Positions 17,501 to 24,072 of a DNA stretch of 64,000 nucleotides are shown here, in pieces. A model generated the notes under the pieces. The model was not told where the DNA came from, did not search any database, and saw only the letters and a list, made by a program, of their open reading frames with translations. The first letter of the stretch is position 1. Every line of letters begins with the position of its first letter. The stretch is from positions 12,382-76,381 of the forward strand of contig CAYVQZ010000015.1 in the NCBI GenBank assembly GCA_964453435.1, read 5' to 3'. The translations under genes and the position numbers were made by a program. This DNA is from CAYVQZ01 sp964453435 (GTDB taxonomy: Bacteria; Abyssobacteria; SURF-5).

Positions 17501-18127
17501 GGCCTGACGTTTCAATGAGTTGATTCGCCGCCGCACTTCCACAATAGTGTCCTGCAGCCGAAGCAAGTTCGCATCCGACCGCTCCAATTTCCGCATCGCC
17601 GCATCCTTGCGACTTCTGTACTTTATGATTCCGGCCGCATCTTCGAAGATATAGCGTCGCTCCTCTGGCTTCGAACTCAAGAGCAAGTCTATCCGTCCTT
17701 GCTCGATAAGGGAATAGGAGTCAGCCCCAATGCCCGTCCCCATCACCAGTTCCACAATGTCTTTCCTCCGGCAGGGAAGCTTATTCATGTAATATTCGCT
17801 CTCGCCGGATCGGAACAGGCGTCGCGTCAAGCTCACTTCGCTATAGTCGACAGGAAGCTTCCCGCTCGAGTTATCCAACACAAGCGTGACCTCCGCCATT
17901 CCCAGAGGATGCCTGTCATCGCTTCCATTGAATATCACATCTTCCATGTGTTGACCGCGCAACACTCGCATTTTCTGTTCGCCCAAAACCCACCGAATAG
18001 CGTCGGCGATATTGCTCTTGCCACAACCGTTCGGCCCCACAATAGCCGACACTCCCTTTTCCAGTTCCAACGAGGTCTTCTGGGCGAACGACTTGAACCC
18101 GAAAAGCTCAAGTTGTTTGAAATACAT
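14519..18127 (-). CDS. smc: Chromosome segregation protein SMC
   Basis: Full-length SMC ATPase of 1202 residues, the core of bacterial condensin. The head halves are complete: Walker A GPNGCGKSNIADAI near residue 32, the ABC signature LSGGEKALTAISLLF near 1097 and Walker B VLDEVDAALDD near 1122. Between them lie two long coiled-coil stretches around a hinge near residues 510-640 (YEEGVRTIMRARQQGEPCAA, then GVVGTLAELV). It would load with ScpA and ScpB, which are not in this window. The promoter with overlapping dyads at 18187-18222 lies about 70 bp upstream. It is the first gene of smc-ftsY-phnP-like-glutaredoxin. Confidence 0.98.
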   Translation of the reverse strand: MYFKQLELFGFKSFAQKTSLELEKGVSAIVGPNGCGKSNIADAIRWVLGEQKMRVLRGQHMEDVIFNGSDDRHPLGMAEVTLVLDNSSGKLPVDYSEVSLTRRLFRSGESEYYMNKLPCRRKDIVELVMGTGIGADSYSLIEQGRIDLLLSSKPEERRYIFEDAAGIIKYRSRKDAAMRKLERSDANLLRLQDTIVEVRRRINSLKRQASAAERYRRYREELRGLELQLALLRYRRLDGEQSELARRARELQARLEELTAKQATEESEVEKARLELLEREKVLFRSQDQSRDYQSQIEKAESQIALFQEKISAIDERERRGLSEIEELKLREEKLRVEHDATSAKEREASQKASAAQCELAEKEEQLGRLNEVLEDCERGIEHLRSAALEKLNRRVNLQNELGALEANLEAIAKRIIRLSERKVQVDQSVSQFETRLSETRNMIHSLRAALASLSSDVTLTNETIVLKQQDLESALTAREEIRDALSAARSKLSSLEELREKFEGYEEGVRTIMRARQQGEPCAAGVVGTLAELVHARREYEAAVGAALDHRLQHIVVEDVVAARGCASLLQTNGVGRASFIPLSLFNSNGHSSEPDSQVEGVIGKAMDLISCDGRIRGIAEAFLGKTLVVDSLDTAFGLRSNPESGLNSGRYDFVTLKGEAVSAIGCISAGDAGERRGLLGRKNEIEELKNSVERMTEEADAESARIAGLRQDIEHSNELLEKLHGAVTSHEVELAKAERDMQQLGEGKKREEQERDVLAEEQSLALSEQQELTKQRQELLLQIEHAANVEAETKEQLRGEAERLNDFRNRKEVLAAEITNFKVSVSSLELTCKSFRHELSRLESEIQEADRRIAEKRREIAEGSEARRDFACKADDARALIQRIFEQKRALDLEIGKLEDQRRQLAEKIEVIEGNLKNTRSLLQEVGDEHHRAEIDLAQTQQKITFLKEQTLSEYRLSLSEVAQEFTIDDGFDSETASEEAQRLRAKIESMGAVNLIAIEEFEELQQRYNFLIQQEDDLRKAREALLGIIKKINETTQTMFLDTFNQIREHFHEIFRHLFGGGRANVHLVDPDNPLESGIEISVHPPGKKAQNISILSGGEKALTAISLLFAIFRTKPSPFCVLDEVDAALDDSNILRFARLVKMFSQDVQFIIITHNKRTMELADVLFGITMEERGVSQIVSVQLRKATAFEFLEPAPA

Positions 18128-18186
18128 GAGTTAGCTCCCAGGATGATCCATTTTGCGCCGCATGAAGGGAAAGATTCTTCTATATT

Positions 18187-18222
18187 TGGTACTTAGTGTA
18201 CCATATTTTTGACTTTTGTCAA
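18187..18222 (-). promoter_or_regulatory. smc promoter with two overlapping dyads
   Basis: On the minus strand TTGACA (18222-18217), 16-bp spacer, extended -10 TGGTACACT. The -35 is part of the dyad TTGAC-AAAA-GTCAA and the -10 part of TGGTAC-ACTAA-GTACCA, both perfect, which suggests repressor control. Confidence 0.55.
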
Positions 18223-18353
18223 GGGAAAAATACAACATATAGTAATTTGAGAGATTATTTTGTCTATATTTTGTGTTCAGTCACCGAAAATCTGCATACA
18301 AAAATTAAAAATCGACAACACAGCGCACTCCCGCATGTAGAAGCCGAAGATCA

Positions 18354-18377
18354 TTTACCCCATAATATTGGGGTAAA
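18354..18377. repeat. Inverted repeat, 9-bp arms, 6-nt loop
   Basis: TTTACCCCA, loop TAATAT, TGGGGTAAA. It is perfect and lies in AT-rich intergenic DNA, not followed by a clear T run. Operator or small structured element; function unknown. Confidence 0.5.
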
Positions 18378-18525
18378 TTCAATCGACGGGGAACCAACAC
18401 TTCCGGCAAGATCTTTTAGTCCGTCCTGGAATTGCCCATGGAATCCAAAACTCAGCCTAAAGGACTTGTGTATATGTCTCACGCTTGCCCATCTTCCCAA
18501 AAAGCGAGCGTCGGAGCGTCACACC

Positions 18526-18672
18526 AAATTACGGAATCTCGGCCTCTATGCCATTTTCCGGCTCGACCGCCGGAACCCGGTCATTTTCTCGTTACGCGAA
18601 GCGAAGTCCCGCGAAATGCGCGGAATAGATTGCGGGGACCGCCCCGAGGCGCGCATTACCGAATCGTGGAAC
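18526..18672. repeat. Degenerate copy of the GGGACTGTCCC repeat family
   Basis: Shares AATTACGGAATC, GCGAAGTCCCGCGAAATGCG and GGGACCGCCCCGAGGC-type segments in the same order as the better copies at 53580-53780 and 59704-59876. The terminal repeats are eroded. Confidence 0.5.
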
Positions 18673-18802
18673 AGACATCAACTTCTTCCTCTTTTCTCGC
18701 TTCGATAGTAGTTTGCCTGTTTGCCCGCATCGGGCGCCGACCCCGACAGCCCCGGGAACCCGAAAGAATTACTCGCGGGAAGCGCGGACGGTAAGAATAT
18801 AT

Positions 18803-18833
18803 AAAAATGGCGCCGGCAATCGATGCCGGCGCC
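18803..18833 (-). terminator. Intrinsic terminator of hsp20
   Basis: On the minus strand GGCGCCGGCA, loop TCGAT, TGCCGGCGCC, then ATTTTTAT. A perfect 10-bp GC-rich stem with a T run, 45 bp after the hsp20 stop. Confidence 0.85.
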
Positions 18834-18877
18834 CTGACTCTTATCCCTCGATGGGAGGACCATTCCCCCCTATCCTC

Positions 18878-19348
18878 TCACTTCTCTCCAGATTCTATAG
18901 CTATCTTCTTTGTTTTCGATTTCTCGGATTTTGGCAACGCTATTTCCAATACGCCATCGTGAAACGTCGCCTTCAAGTTATCGGAGACCACTTCTCCCGG
19001 AATGTGCACGTAACGATGAAAATCGCCCATGAATCTCTCGCGCGACCAGTAACAGATTTCGCTGCCTTCGGTCTCTTCTTTTCTGCGACCGCTTACCGAC
19101 AGGATATGGCCGTCGAACGAGATATCTATATCGTCTTTCGACAAGCCGGGCAAATCTATCCGCACATACACATTGTCGCCGAACTCGTACATATCAACCG
19201 GCGGATGCCATGCGAGCGGAAGGCCCACATCGAACTCGTCGCGGTACCACCTCGGGAAATCGAGCATGGTGTCGCTGAACCAATCCGGCAAGTCCAACAT
19301 CCCCGCGAACAGCGGATTTCTCAACCCTCTATATCTTGTGATAGCCAT
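18878..19348 (-). CDS. hsp20: Small heat-shock protein, Hsp20/alpha-crystallin family
   Basis: A 156-residue holdase chaperone that binds unfolding proteins. The alpha-crystallin domain spans about residues 50-145, from PPVDMYEFGDNVYVRIDLPG to the conserved end motif DGVLEIALPK. The N-terminal arm is rich in aromatic residues and the C-terminal tail is short and charged, as usual. The ATG at 19348 is fixed by a strong AAGGAGGTG eight bases upstream, which excludes the longer frame. A sigma-54-type promoter lies about 45-61 bp before the ATG and a strong terminator follows. Single-gene unit. Confidence 0.94.
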   Translation of the reverse strand: MAITRYRGLRNPLFAGMLDLPDWFSDTMLDFPRWYRDEFDVGLPLAWHPPVDMYEFGDNVYVRIDLPGLSKDDIDISFDGHILSVSGRRKEETEGSEICYWSRERFMGDFHRYVHIPGEVVSDNLKATFHDGVLEIALPKSEKSKTKKIAIESGEK

Positions 19349-19392
19349 GGAGAAACACCTCCTTAAATTCTTTTCCACACGAAAACTGTCCT

Positions 19393-19409
19393 TTGCATCG
19401 ATTGTGCCA
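19393..19409 (-). promoter_or_regulatory. Sigma-54-type -24/-12 promoter for hsp20
   Basis: Minus strand TGGCACAATCGATGCAA. The invariant GG and GC are separated by exactly 10 nt. The predicted start near 19382 leaves a 33-nt leader with the ribosome site. Confidence 0.6.
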
Positions 19410-19632
19410 AAAGGATTCCCCCGGACCATACCCTTGCATAACTCATTAGCGGCAGACAAGTTAGGCGTACTTTGCAGGCAGGGACAGTTGGGCGGAATCC
19501 GACTTGCCATTGTTTGTGTCGCATTATAAGACCAAACGCATCTTCTTAGTCGTCTTATTCTGAAACAACTCCCTCACTCGACCCTGCCTCAAGCGCTGCC
19601 AACCAAAGTCCGAACAATGCCTCGGGCCGAGT

Positions 19633-20880
19633 TTAATCGCCTTTAGCGGGACCGATATATGGAGGAATCGGCTCGAGGACGGTCGGCGGACCGAGGATAA
19701 TGTCGCAGTGATTGCCGGTGGGTATTTCTTCCGGGCTCGCGACTCTGAATTGCTCGAGGGCGGCAGGATCAAGCTCTATCCCGAGCCCCGGCCTATTGCC
19801 AAGGTCGAGCCTCCCATCGTTTACGGTCAGCGGGTAGCCAAGAAGCTCTTCAATAAACCGGTTTCCCGTTTGGTCGATCTCCACGGTGATGCCGTTTTCA
19901 TGCGAGGCGACAACGTGGGCGTTCGAGATGACCGCAACCGGGTCACACCATGAATGAGGGGCAAACCGAAGACCGGCGGTTCGGGCGAGCCTCGCGACCT
20001 TGAGGACTTCGCTTATCCCACCGCAGCGCGAGGCGTCGGGCTGCACAATGTCGACTGCGGCCACGCGAATGAGTTCACGGAATCCCTCGAAACCGAATTC
20101 GTTTTCGCCGCACGCGATCGGGAGACCAACGGCGCCTCGCAGCGCCACGTAGTTGTCCAGGTCGTCGGCCTCGAAAGGCTCCTCAAACCAGAACACGCGG
20201 TTGGCAACCAATTCCCGCGCCATCCGCCGGGCGCTCTTCAGGTCGAAGCGCCATGTGCCATCGCACATCAAATCGATATCGCGCCCGATAGCGGAACGGA
20301 CCGCTCGTACGGCAGCCACATCGTGCTCCCAGCTATAACCAATCCGCATCTTCACCCGCCGGTAGCCTTTCTCCACCATCTCGCTGGCAGCCTCGGCGGT
20401 TTTTTCCGGTGTGGCGCCGTAGAGCATGCCGCTTGCATACGCGGGGCACTTCGAGCTCTCACCACCAAGCAGTTTCCAGACCGGCTTCCCTTCGGCCTTC
20501 CCCCTGAGGTCCCAGAGAGCTTGGTCGATGCCGCCCAGTGCGACCATCGCCGCGCCCTTGCGTCCCGACCAGCGCGTCCACACGTACATCCCCCTCCAGA
20601 GTCGATCGATTTGGTCCTCCCCCCTCATGAACTGGCTGAGTGGATCGTATTCGGAGTCGGTTATTGCTCGTCCTTCCAACAAAGGGGCGAGATGCTGGAT
20701 TGCCGCTTCCACCATGGCCGGATGCGCGTATGCGGAACCCACTCCCGTCAACCCATTATCGGCGTAGACCCGGACAAGAGTTGTCATCCGTCCCTTGACC
20801 GGACCGGCCGGAGTGGAGAAGCTTTTGCCCCTCGAATATTCAAAATAGAGATGCAGCGTTTCGACATGGTCGATCTTCAT
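19633..20880 (-). CDS. Enolase-superfamily enzyme, mandelate racemase-like
   Basis: A 415-residue mandelate racemase/muconate lactonizing enzyme family protein, cytoplasmic and Mg-dependent. Catalytic and metal residues can be traced: the KxR pair in RRVKMRIG, metal ligands Asp in LMCDGTWRF, Glu in WFEEPFE and Glu in ACGENEFG, then the Asp of VQPDASRCGG and the His of RFAPHSWCD that form the His-Asp base dyad of the mandelate racemase subgroup. That dyad points to acid-sugar dehydratase or racemase activity; the actual sugar acid is not determinable. The ATG has GGGAGAAG upstream. No sugar transporter or aldolase is adjacent, so it appears to be a stand-alone gene. Confidence 0.88.
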   Translation of the reverse strand: MKIDHVETLHLYFEYSRGKSFSTPAGPVKGRMTTLVRVYADNGLTGVGSAYAHPAMVEAAIQHLAPLLEGRAITDSEYDPLSQFMRGEDQIDRLWRGMYVWTRWSGRKGAAMVALGGIDQALWDLRGKAEGKPVWKLLGGESSKCPAYASGMLYGATPEKTAEAASEMVEKGYRRVKMRIGYSWEHDVAAVRAVRSAIGRDIDLMCDGTWRFDLKSARRMARELVANRVFWFEEPFEADDLDNYVALRGAVGLPIACGENEFGFEGFRELIRVAAVDIVQPDASRCGGISEVLKVARLARTAGLRFAPHSWCDPVAVISNAHVVASHENGITVEIDQTGNRFIEELLGYPLTVNDGRLDLGNRPGLGIELDPAALEQFRVASPEEIPTGNHCDIILGPPTVLEPIPPYIGPAKGD

Positions 20881-20947
20881 AATACTTCTCCCGTTCGTCT
20901 ATTATGATGTTGTAATCTTAGATGACCCAGCAATCATATCTTGAAGT

Positions 20948-20974
20948 CCCCGATCTTAGCAACATCGGGGTTTT
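20948..20974 (+). other. Hairpin with short T run in the MR-gene/CGGC-gene intergenic region
   Basis: CCCCGAT, nine-nt loop, ATCGGGG, TTTT on the plus strand. It looks like a weak terminator, but no plus-strand gene precedes it closely. It may stop antisense transcription or act in the minus-strand leader. Confidence 0.4.
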
Positions 20975-21130
20975 GCGCCGCCCCGAGAAGACCGGTAGCG
21001 TTTGTGCACCACGAAACGCTTTTCGGGATAGCATTATCGCACCTGCACACCAGTCAACCGCCTCCTCAAGAGGCTTTGCAACCACAAGCGTGCCAGCGAC
21101 TTCCAAAAATCTTTTTCCGTATATTTTTTT

Positions 21131-21146
21131 TGGCACGCAGAATGCC
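21131..21146 (+). promoter_or_regulatory. Sigma-54-type promoter for the CGGC/IscU-like pair
   Basis: TGGCACGCAGAATGCC with GG and GC separated by 10 nt, 131 bp upstream of the CGGC gene. Part of it also pairs with an upstream GCGTGCCA, so a structural role is an alternative. Confidence 0.5.
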
Positions 21147-21277
21147 ATTATGGAACACAAATTTTATTTGGGCTGGCCGGCGGTTGCGGTATGTCCAATC
21201 ACCTCACACGATAACCTTGGTTCGGCGCAGTCCGGGCGTCGGAACGGAGAAAGGCGCTTTCGGGGAGGAGAAGCAAA

Positions 21278-21655
21278 ATGGCAAATATTGGAATCATCCG
21301 ATGTGAAAAAAACATGGAACGCTGTCCGTTGACAAGTTGCTTGAAGAGCCTGAAAAATACCGCGGAGGGCTTTGCATCATATGAAACCGCCGAACTCACC
21401 GGCATTTTCACGTGCCGATGTCCGGGGGACAACGTCGTCGACATGGGAAAGATATTAAAGAGCAAAGGCGCCGAAGCGATCCATTTCTGCACTTGTACGT
21501 TTGCGCATCGGGAAAATGGAAAATGGGTTGCTGGCGGAGGTTTCTGCAATCATCCTGATACGATTTTGCAGCGTTTATCGCGGGAGGTCGGCATTCCGTG
21601 CGTAAAGGGAACGGCACACCTGCCTGAGGGATTCCGGCCCGAAGTATTCACATAG
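21278..21655 (+). CDS. CGGC-domain protein
   Basis: A 125-residue cysteine-rich protein matching the CGGC-domain family of anaerobes, thought to bind metal. Cysteines fall at MANIGIIRCEKNMERCPLTS, FTCRCPGDN, IHFCTCTFAH, GFCNHP and IPCVKGTAH. The central 'CTCTFAH' block with charged neighbours is characteristic. The start MANIGIIRC follows GGGGAGGAG about nine bases upstream. It is followed after 55 bp by an IscU-like scaffold gene on the same strand, suggesting a shared role in metal or Fe-S handling. Its biochemical function is unknown even for better-studied relatives. Confidence 0.78.
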   Translation: MANIGIIRCEKNMERCPLTSCLKSLKNTAEGFASYETAELTGIFTCRCPGDNVVDMGKILKSKGAEAIHFCTCTFAHRENGKWVAGGGFCNHPDTILQRLSREVGIPCVKGTAHLPEGFRPEVFT

Positions 21656-21710
21656 GAACCGTACCATAGCCGAGGCAACAGGGTCGAACGACATCCGAGG
21701 TAAGCACAGT

Positions 21711-22178
21711 ATGAGCAATGAATTCGATGCTTTCATGCAGGAATTGCAGGAACGTGTTTTCGAAGAGATAAAGAGAGATTTCGGGGAAAAAGTCTACCGG
21801 CGCTGGCGAAATCCGCTTTACATGGGTGTGATACATGACGCCGACGGATGGGCTAAGATACAAGGAACCTGCGGGGACAACATGGAAATTTTCCTGAAAT
21901 TCGGTAGCGGGCGCGTTGTGAAAGCGTCTTTTCAAACCGACGGGTGCGGCGCCACAGTGGTTTGCGGTTCGTACGCCGCTGAGATGGCAATCGGAAAAAC
22001 GCCCGATGACCTCTTTGAAATCACCGGCGAAACCATTTTAACCGACCTGGGCGGTTTTCCGCCCGACCATCGACATTGCGCCTTCCTCGCTGCGGAAGCC
22101 TTGCAGGCCGCGGCCGACGACTACATGATCAAGCAGACAGGCAGACCCGAAACCGACACGCTGGGCAAAGAAGAATAG
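21711..22178 (+). CDS. Fe-S cluster scaffold, NifU/IscU N-terminal-like
   Basis: A 155-residue protein resembling the IscU/NifU scaffold domain. The three expected cysteine sites are seen: GTCGDNMEIFLKF, DGCGATVVCGSYAAEMAIG and HRHCAFLAAEALQAA. Family members assemble [2Fe-2S] or [4Fe-4S] clusters from cysteine desulfurase sulfur. No desulfurase is adjacent; instead it pairs with a CGGC-domain gene. The N-terminal 40 residues (FDAFMQELQERVFEEIKRDF) are an extra helix not typical of IscU. It is probably co-transcribed from the sigma-54-like promoter upstream of the CGGC gene. Confidence 0.85.
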   Translation: MSNEFDAFMQELQERVFEEIKRDFGEKVYRRWRNPLYMGVIHDADGWAKIQGTCGDNMEIFLKFGSGRVVKASFQTDGCGATVVCGSYAAEMAIGKTPDDLFEITGETILTDLGGFPPDHRHCAFLAAEALQAAADDYMIKQTGRPETDTLGKEE

Positions 22179-22341
22179 CGCATACGCGCGCGGCGATACC
22201 CGAAAATCATGGCCGACAGACAGGAACGCAGAAATTGTGTGCGTTCAGACCAACCCCTCCCGAGGATTTTTTTGTCCTTTAACCCGGCCAATCAAATAAT
22301 TTTTCCATCTTCTTTCACTTGACTTTAGCCACTTAATAAAA

Positions 22342-24036
22342 TTAATTTTCCGGTCCAGTGCTAAGTTCAAAAGGCCAGGTGACCACGCCGCCATCCATAA
22401 ATTTGGTGTCGCTGAACCCGGCGGCATCGAGGATTTTGCAGGCCTCATAGCCGCGAAGGCTTATCTTGCAAAATGCAATGATTTCTCTTTCCTTCGGCAG
22501 ATCTCCCAGCCGTTGCTTGAGCTCTCCGAGCGGAATGTGTTTTGCGCCGTCAATGTGCACCTCGTCATACTCGTTTTGAGTCCGGACATCGAGAAACACA
22601 AAGTCCTCGCCCGCGCGGAGCTTTTCCTTTACTGCCAACGGTGGAATGCCCCGGGCTTCACCGGAAAGCTTATTGCGCATCACATTGATTGCGGTGAGCG
22701 CCGGTCCGATCGGCGATGAGTAGGGCGGCGCATAGCAGAGGTCGAGGTTCCCCACGGCTTCCGCGGTCGCCCCGCTGCTGATCAGTGCCGCAAAAACATC
22801 GGTCCTTTTATCGGCATCCCCCATTCCGACAACTTGCGCGCCGAGCAATCTGCCATTTCGCTTCTCGGCGATAAGTTTTACCGCAATCAGCTTGGCGGTG
22901 GGATAGTAATGGGCGCGGTCCGGCCCCGGCACAATAACGGTTTCGACATCAAGCCCCATTTCGCGCGCCTGCCTTTCGGTAAAGCCGGTCCGTCCGACGT
23001 TGATATCGAACGTCTTGAAAATCATCGTCCCCAAAATTCCCGGGAACGATTCCCTGCCGCCGGTAACATTGACACCAACGATACGGCCCTGCTTGTTTGC
23101 GGTCGAACCAAGCGGCACGAATACGGGCTTCCCTGTCACAAGATTGAGAGTCTCGACACAATCGCCCGCTGCATAGATGTCGGGGTCGTCAGTCTGCATA
23201 TGCTCATTGACTTGGATGGCGCCTGTCTGGCCCAACTTCAGTCCGGCCTCACGGGCAAGCTTCACATTTGGTCTAACACCGATCCCCAATACCACGAGAT
23301 CGGCATCCAACACCGCATTGTCGGTTACTACCTGCTTCACATTGCCGGCGGCGTCCCCTCGAAACTCGGTGACGCCGTCGGATGTTCTCACCGCCACTCC
23401 CTTCGACTCGAGGTGCCGTTTCACCATGACGGACATTTCGTAATCGATGCCAAGCATAACCTGGTCCATCTTTTCAACAACCGTGGTTTCCACACCGCGC
23501 TCGGCAAGCGCCTCGGCCGCCTCGAGACCTATGAAACCGCCGCCCACCACCACGCCTTTTTTCCCCTTGCCAACCAGCATCCGAAGAGCCTCGGCATCTT
23601 CAATCGATGTCAGCGTGTGAATGTTCTTGAGTTCAATGCCGGGAATCGGTGGCACGACCGCGGTCGAACCCGTGGCTAGAAGCAACGTATCGTATTCCAT
23701 GGAGGATTCCTTGCCGTTATCAAGGTTTCTGACCGAAAGCGTCTTCTCTTTTCGGTCGATGGATACGACCTCGTGATGAGTCAGGACTTCCAGTTCCTTC
23801 ATTTTTTTGAAAAACTGCGGTGTTCGAGGCACTCCGATCAGATTCGAGTAAAGCGCTTCCTGTTTCTGAATCGCCCCGCCGACATAATAAGGAAGGCCGC
23901 AGGCTGCGAACGAAATGAATGTGCCTTTTTCGATAACGGTTATTTTGATGTTCGGGTCACGCCGGCGCGCTTTCGACGCCGCTTTCAATCCTGCTGCGCT
24001 TGCGCCTATCACAACAAAATGCTTGGTATCACCCAT
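22342..24036 (-). CDS. CoA-disulfide reductase / rhodanese fusion (CoADR-RHD)
   Basis: A 564-residue FAD-dependent pyridine nucleotide-disulfide oxidoreductase with a C-terminal rhodanese domain. FAD-binding GASAAGLKAASKARR opens the chain; the single redox Cys lies in SFAACGLPYYVGG; the NAD(P)H motif VVGGGFIGLEAAEAL follows, then the FAD motif DIYAAGDCVE. The rhodanese domain from about residue 465 contains VFLDVRTQNEYDEVHIDGA and an active-site loop IIAFCKISLRGYEA. Such proteins reduce CoA disulfide, CoA persulfide or polysulfide. AAGGAGG precedes the ATG. It lies 36 bp after the corrinoid-activator gene on the same strand, an operon arrangement that hints at redox coupling. Confidence 0.93.
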   Translation of the reverse strand: MGDTKHFVVIGASAAGLKAASKARRRDPNIKITVIEKGTFISFAACGLPYYVGGAIQKQEALYSNLIGVPRTPQFFKKMKELEVLTHHEVVSIDRKEKTLSVRNLDNGKESSMEYDTLLLATGSTAVVPPIPGIELKNIHTLTSIEDAEALRMLVGKGKKGVVVGGGFIGLEAAEALAERGVETTVVEKMDQVMLGIDYEMSVMVKRHLESKGVAVRTSDGVTEFRGDAAGNVKQVVTDNAVLDADLVVLGIGVRPNVKLAREAGLKLGQTGAIQVNEHMQTDDPDIYAAGDCVETLNLVTGKPVFVPLGSTANKQGRIVGVNVTGGRESFPGILGTMIFKTFDINVGRTGFTERQAREMGLDVETVIVPGPDRAHYYPTAKLIAVKLIAEKRNGRLLGAQVVGMGDADKRTDVFAALISSGATAEAVGNLDLCYAPPYSSPIGPALTAINVMRNKLSGEARGIPPLAVKEKLRAGEDFVFLDVRTQNEYDEVHIDGAKHIPLGELKQRLGDLPKEREIIAFCKISLRGYEACKILDAAGFSDTKFMDGGVVTWPFELSTGPEN

Positions 24037-24072
24037 CGTTTTTCCTCCTTCGTAAAATACGGGCCGTTATAT

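Larger units (their letters stand above)
18128..18877. other. 750-bp intergenic region between smc and hsp20
   Basis: No gene seen. It holds the smc promoter, an AT-rich stretch with a 9-bp inverted repeat (18354-18377), a degenerate copy of the MITE-like repeat (about 18526-18672) and the hsp20 terminator (18803-18833). Confidence 0.5.
20881..21277. other. Divergent intergenic region with hairpin and sigma-54 site
   Basis: About 400 bp without genes. Holds a hairpin (20948-20970), a long-range inverted repeat (GCGTGCCA at 21088-21095 with TGGCACGC at 21131-21138) and a sigma-54-type promoter (21131-21146). Confidence 0.5.
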
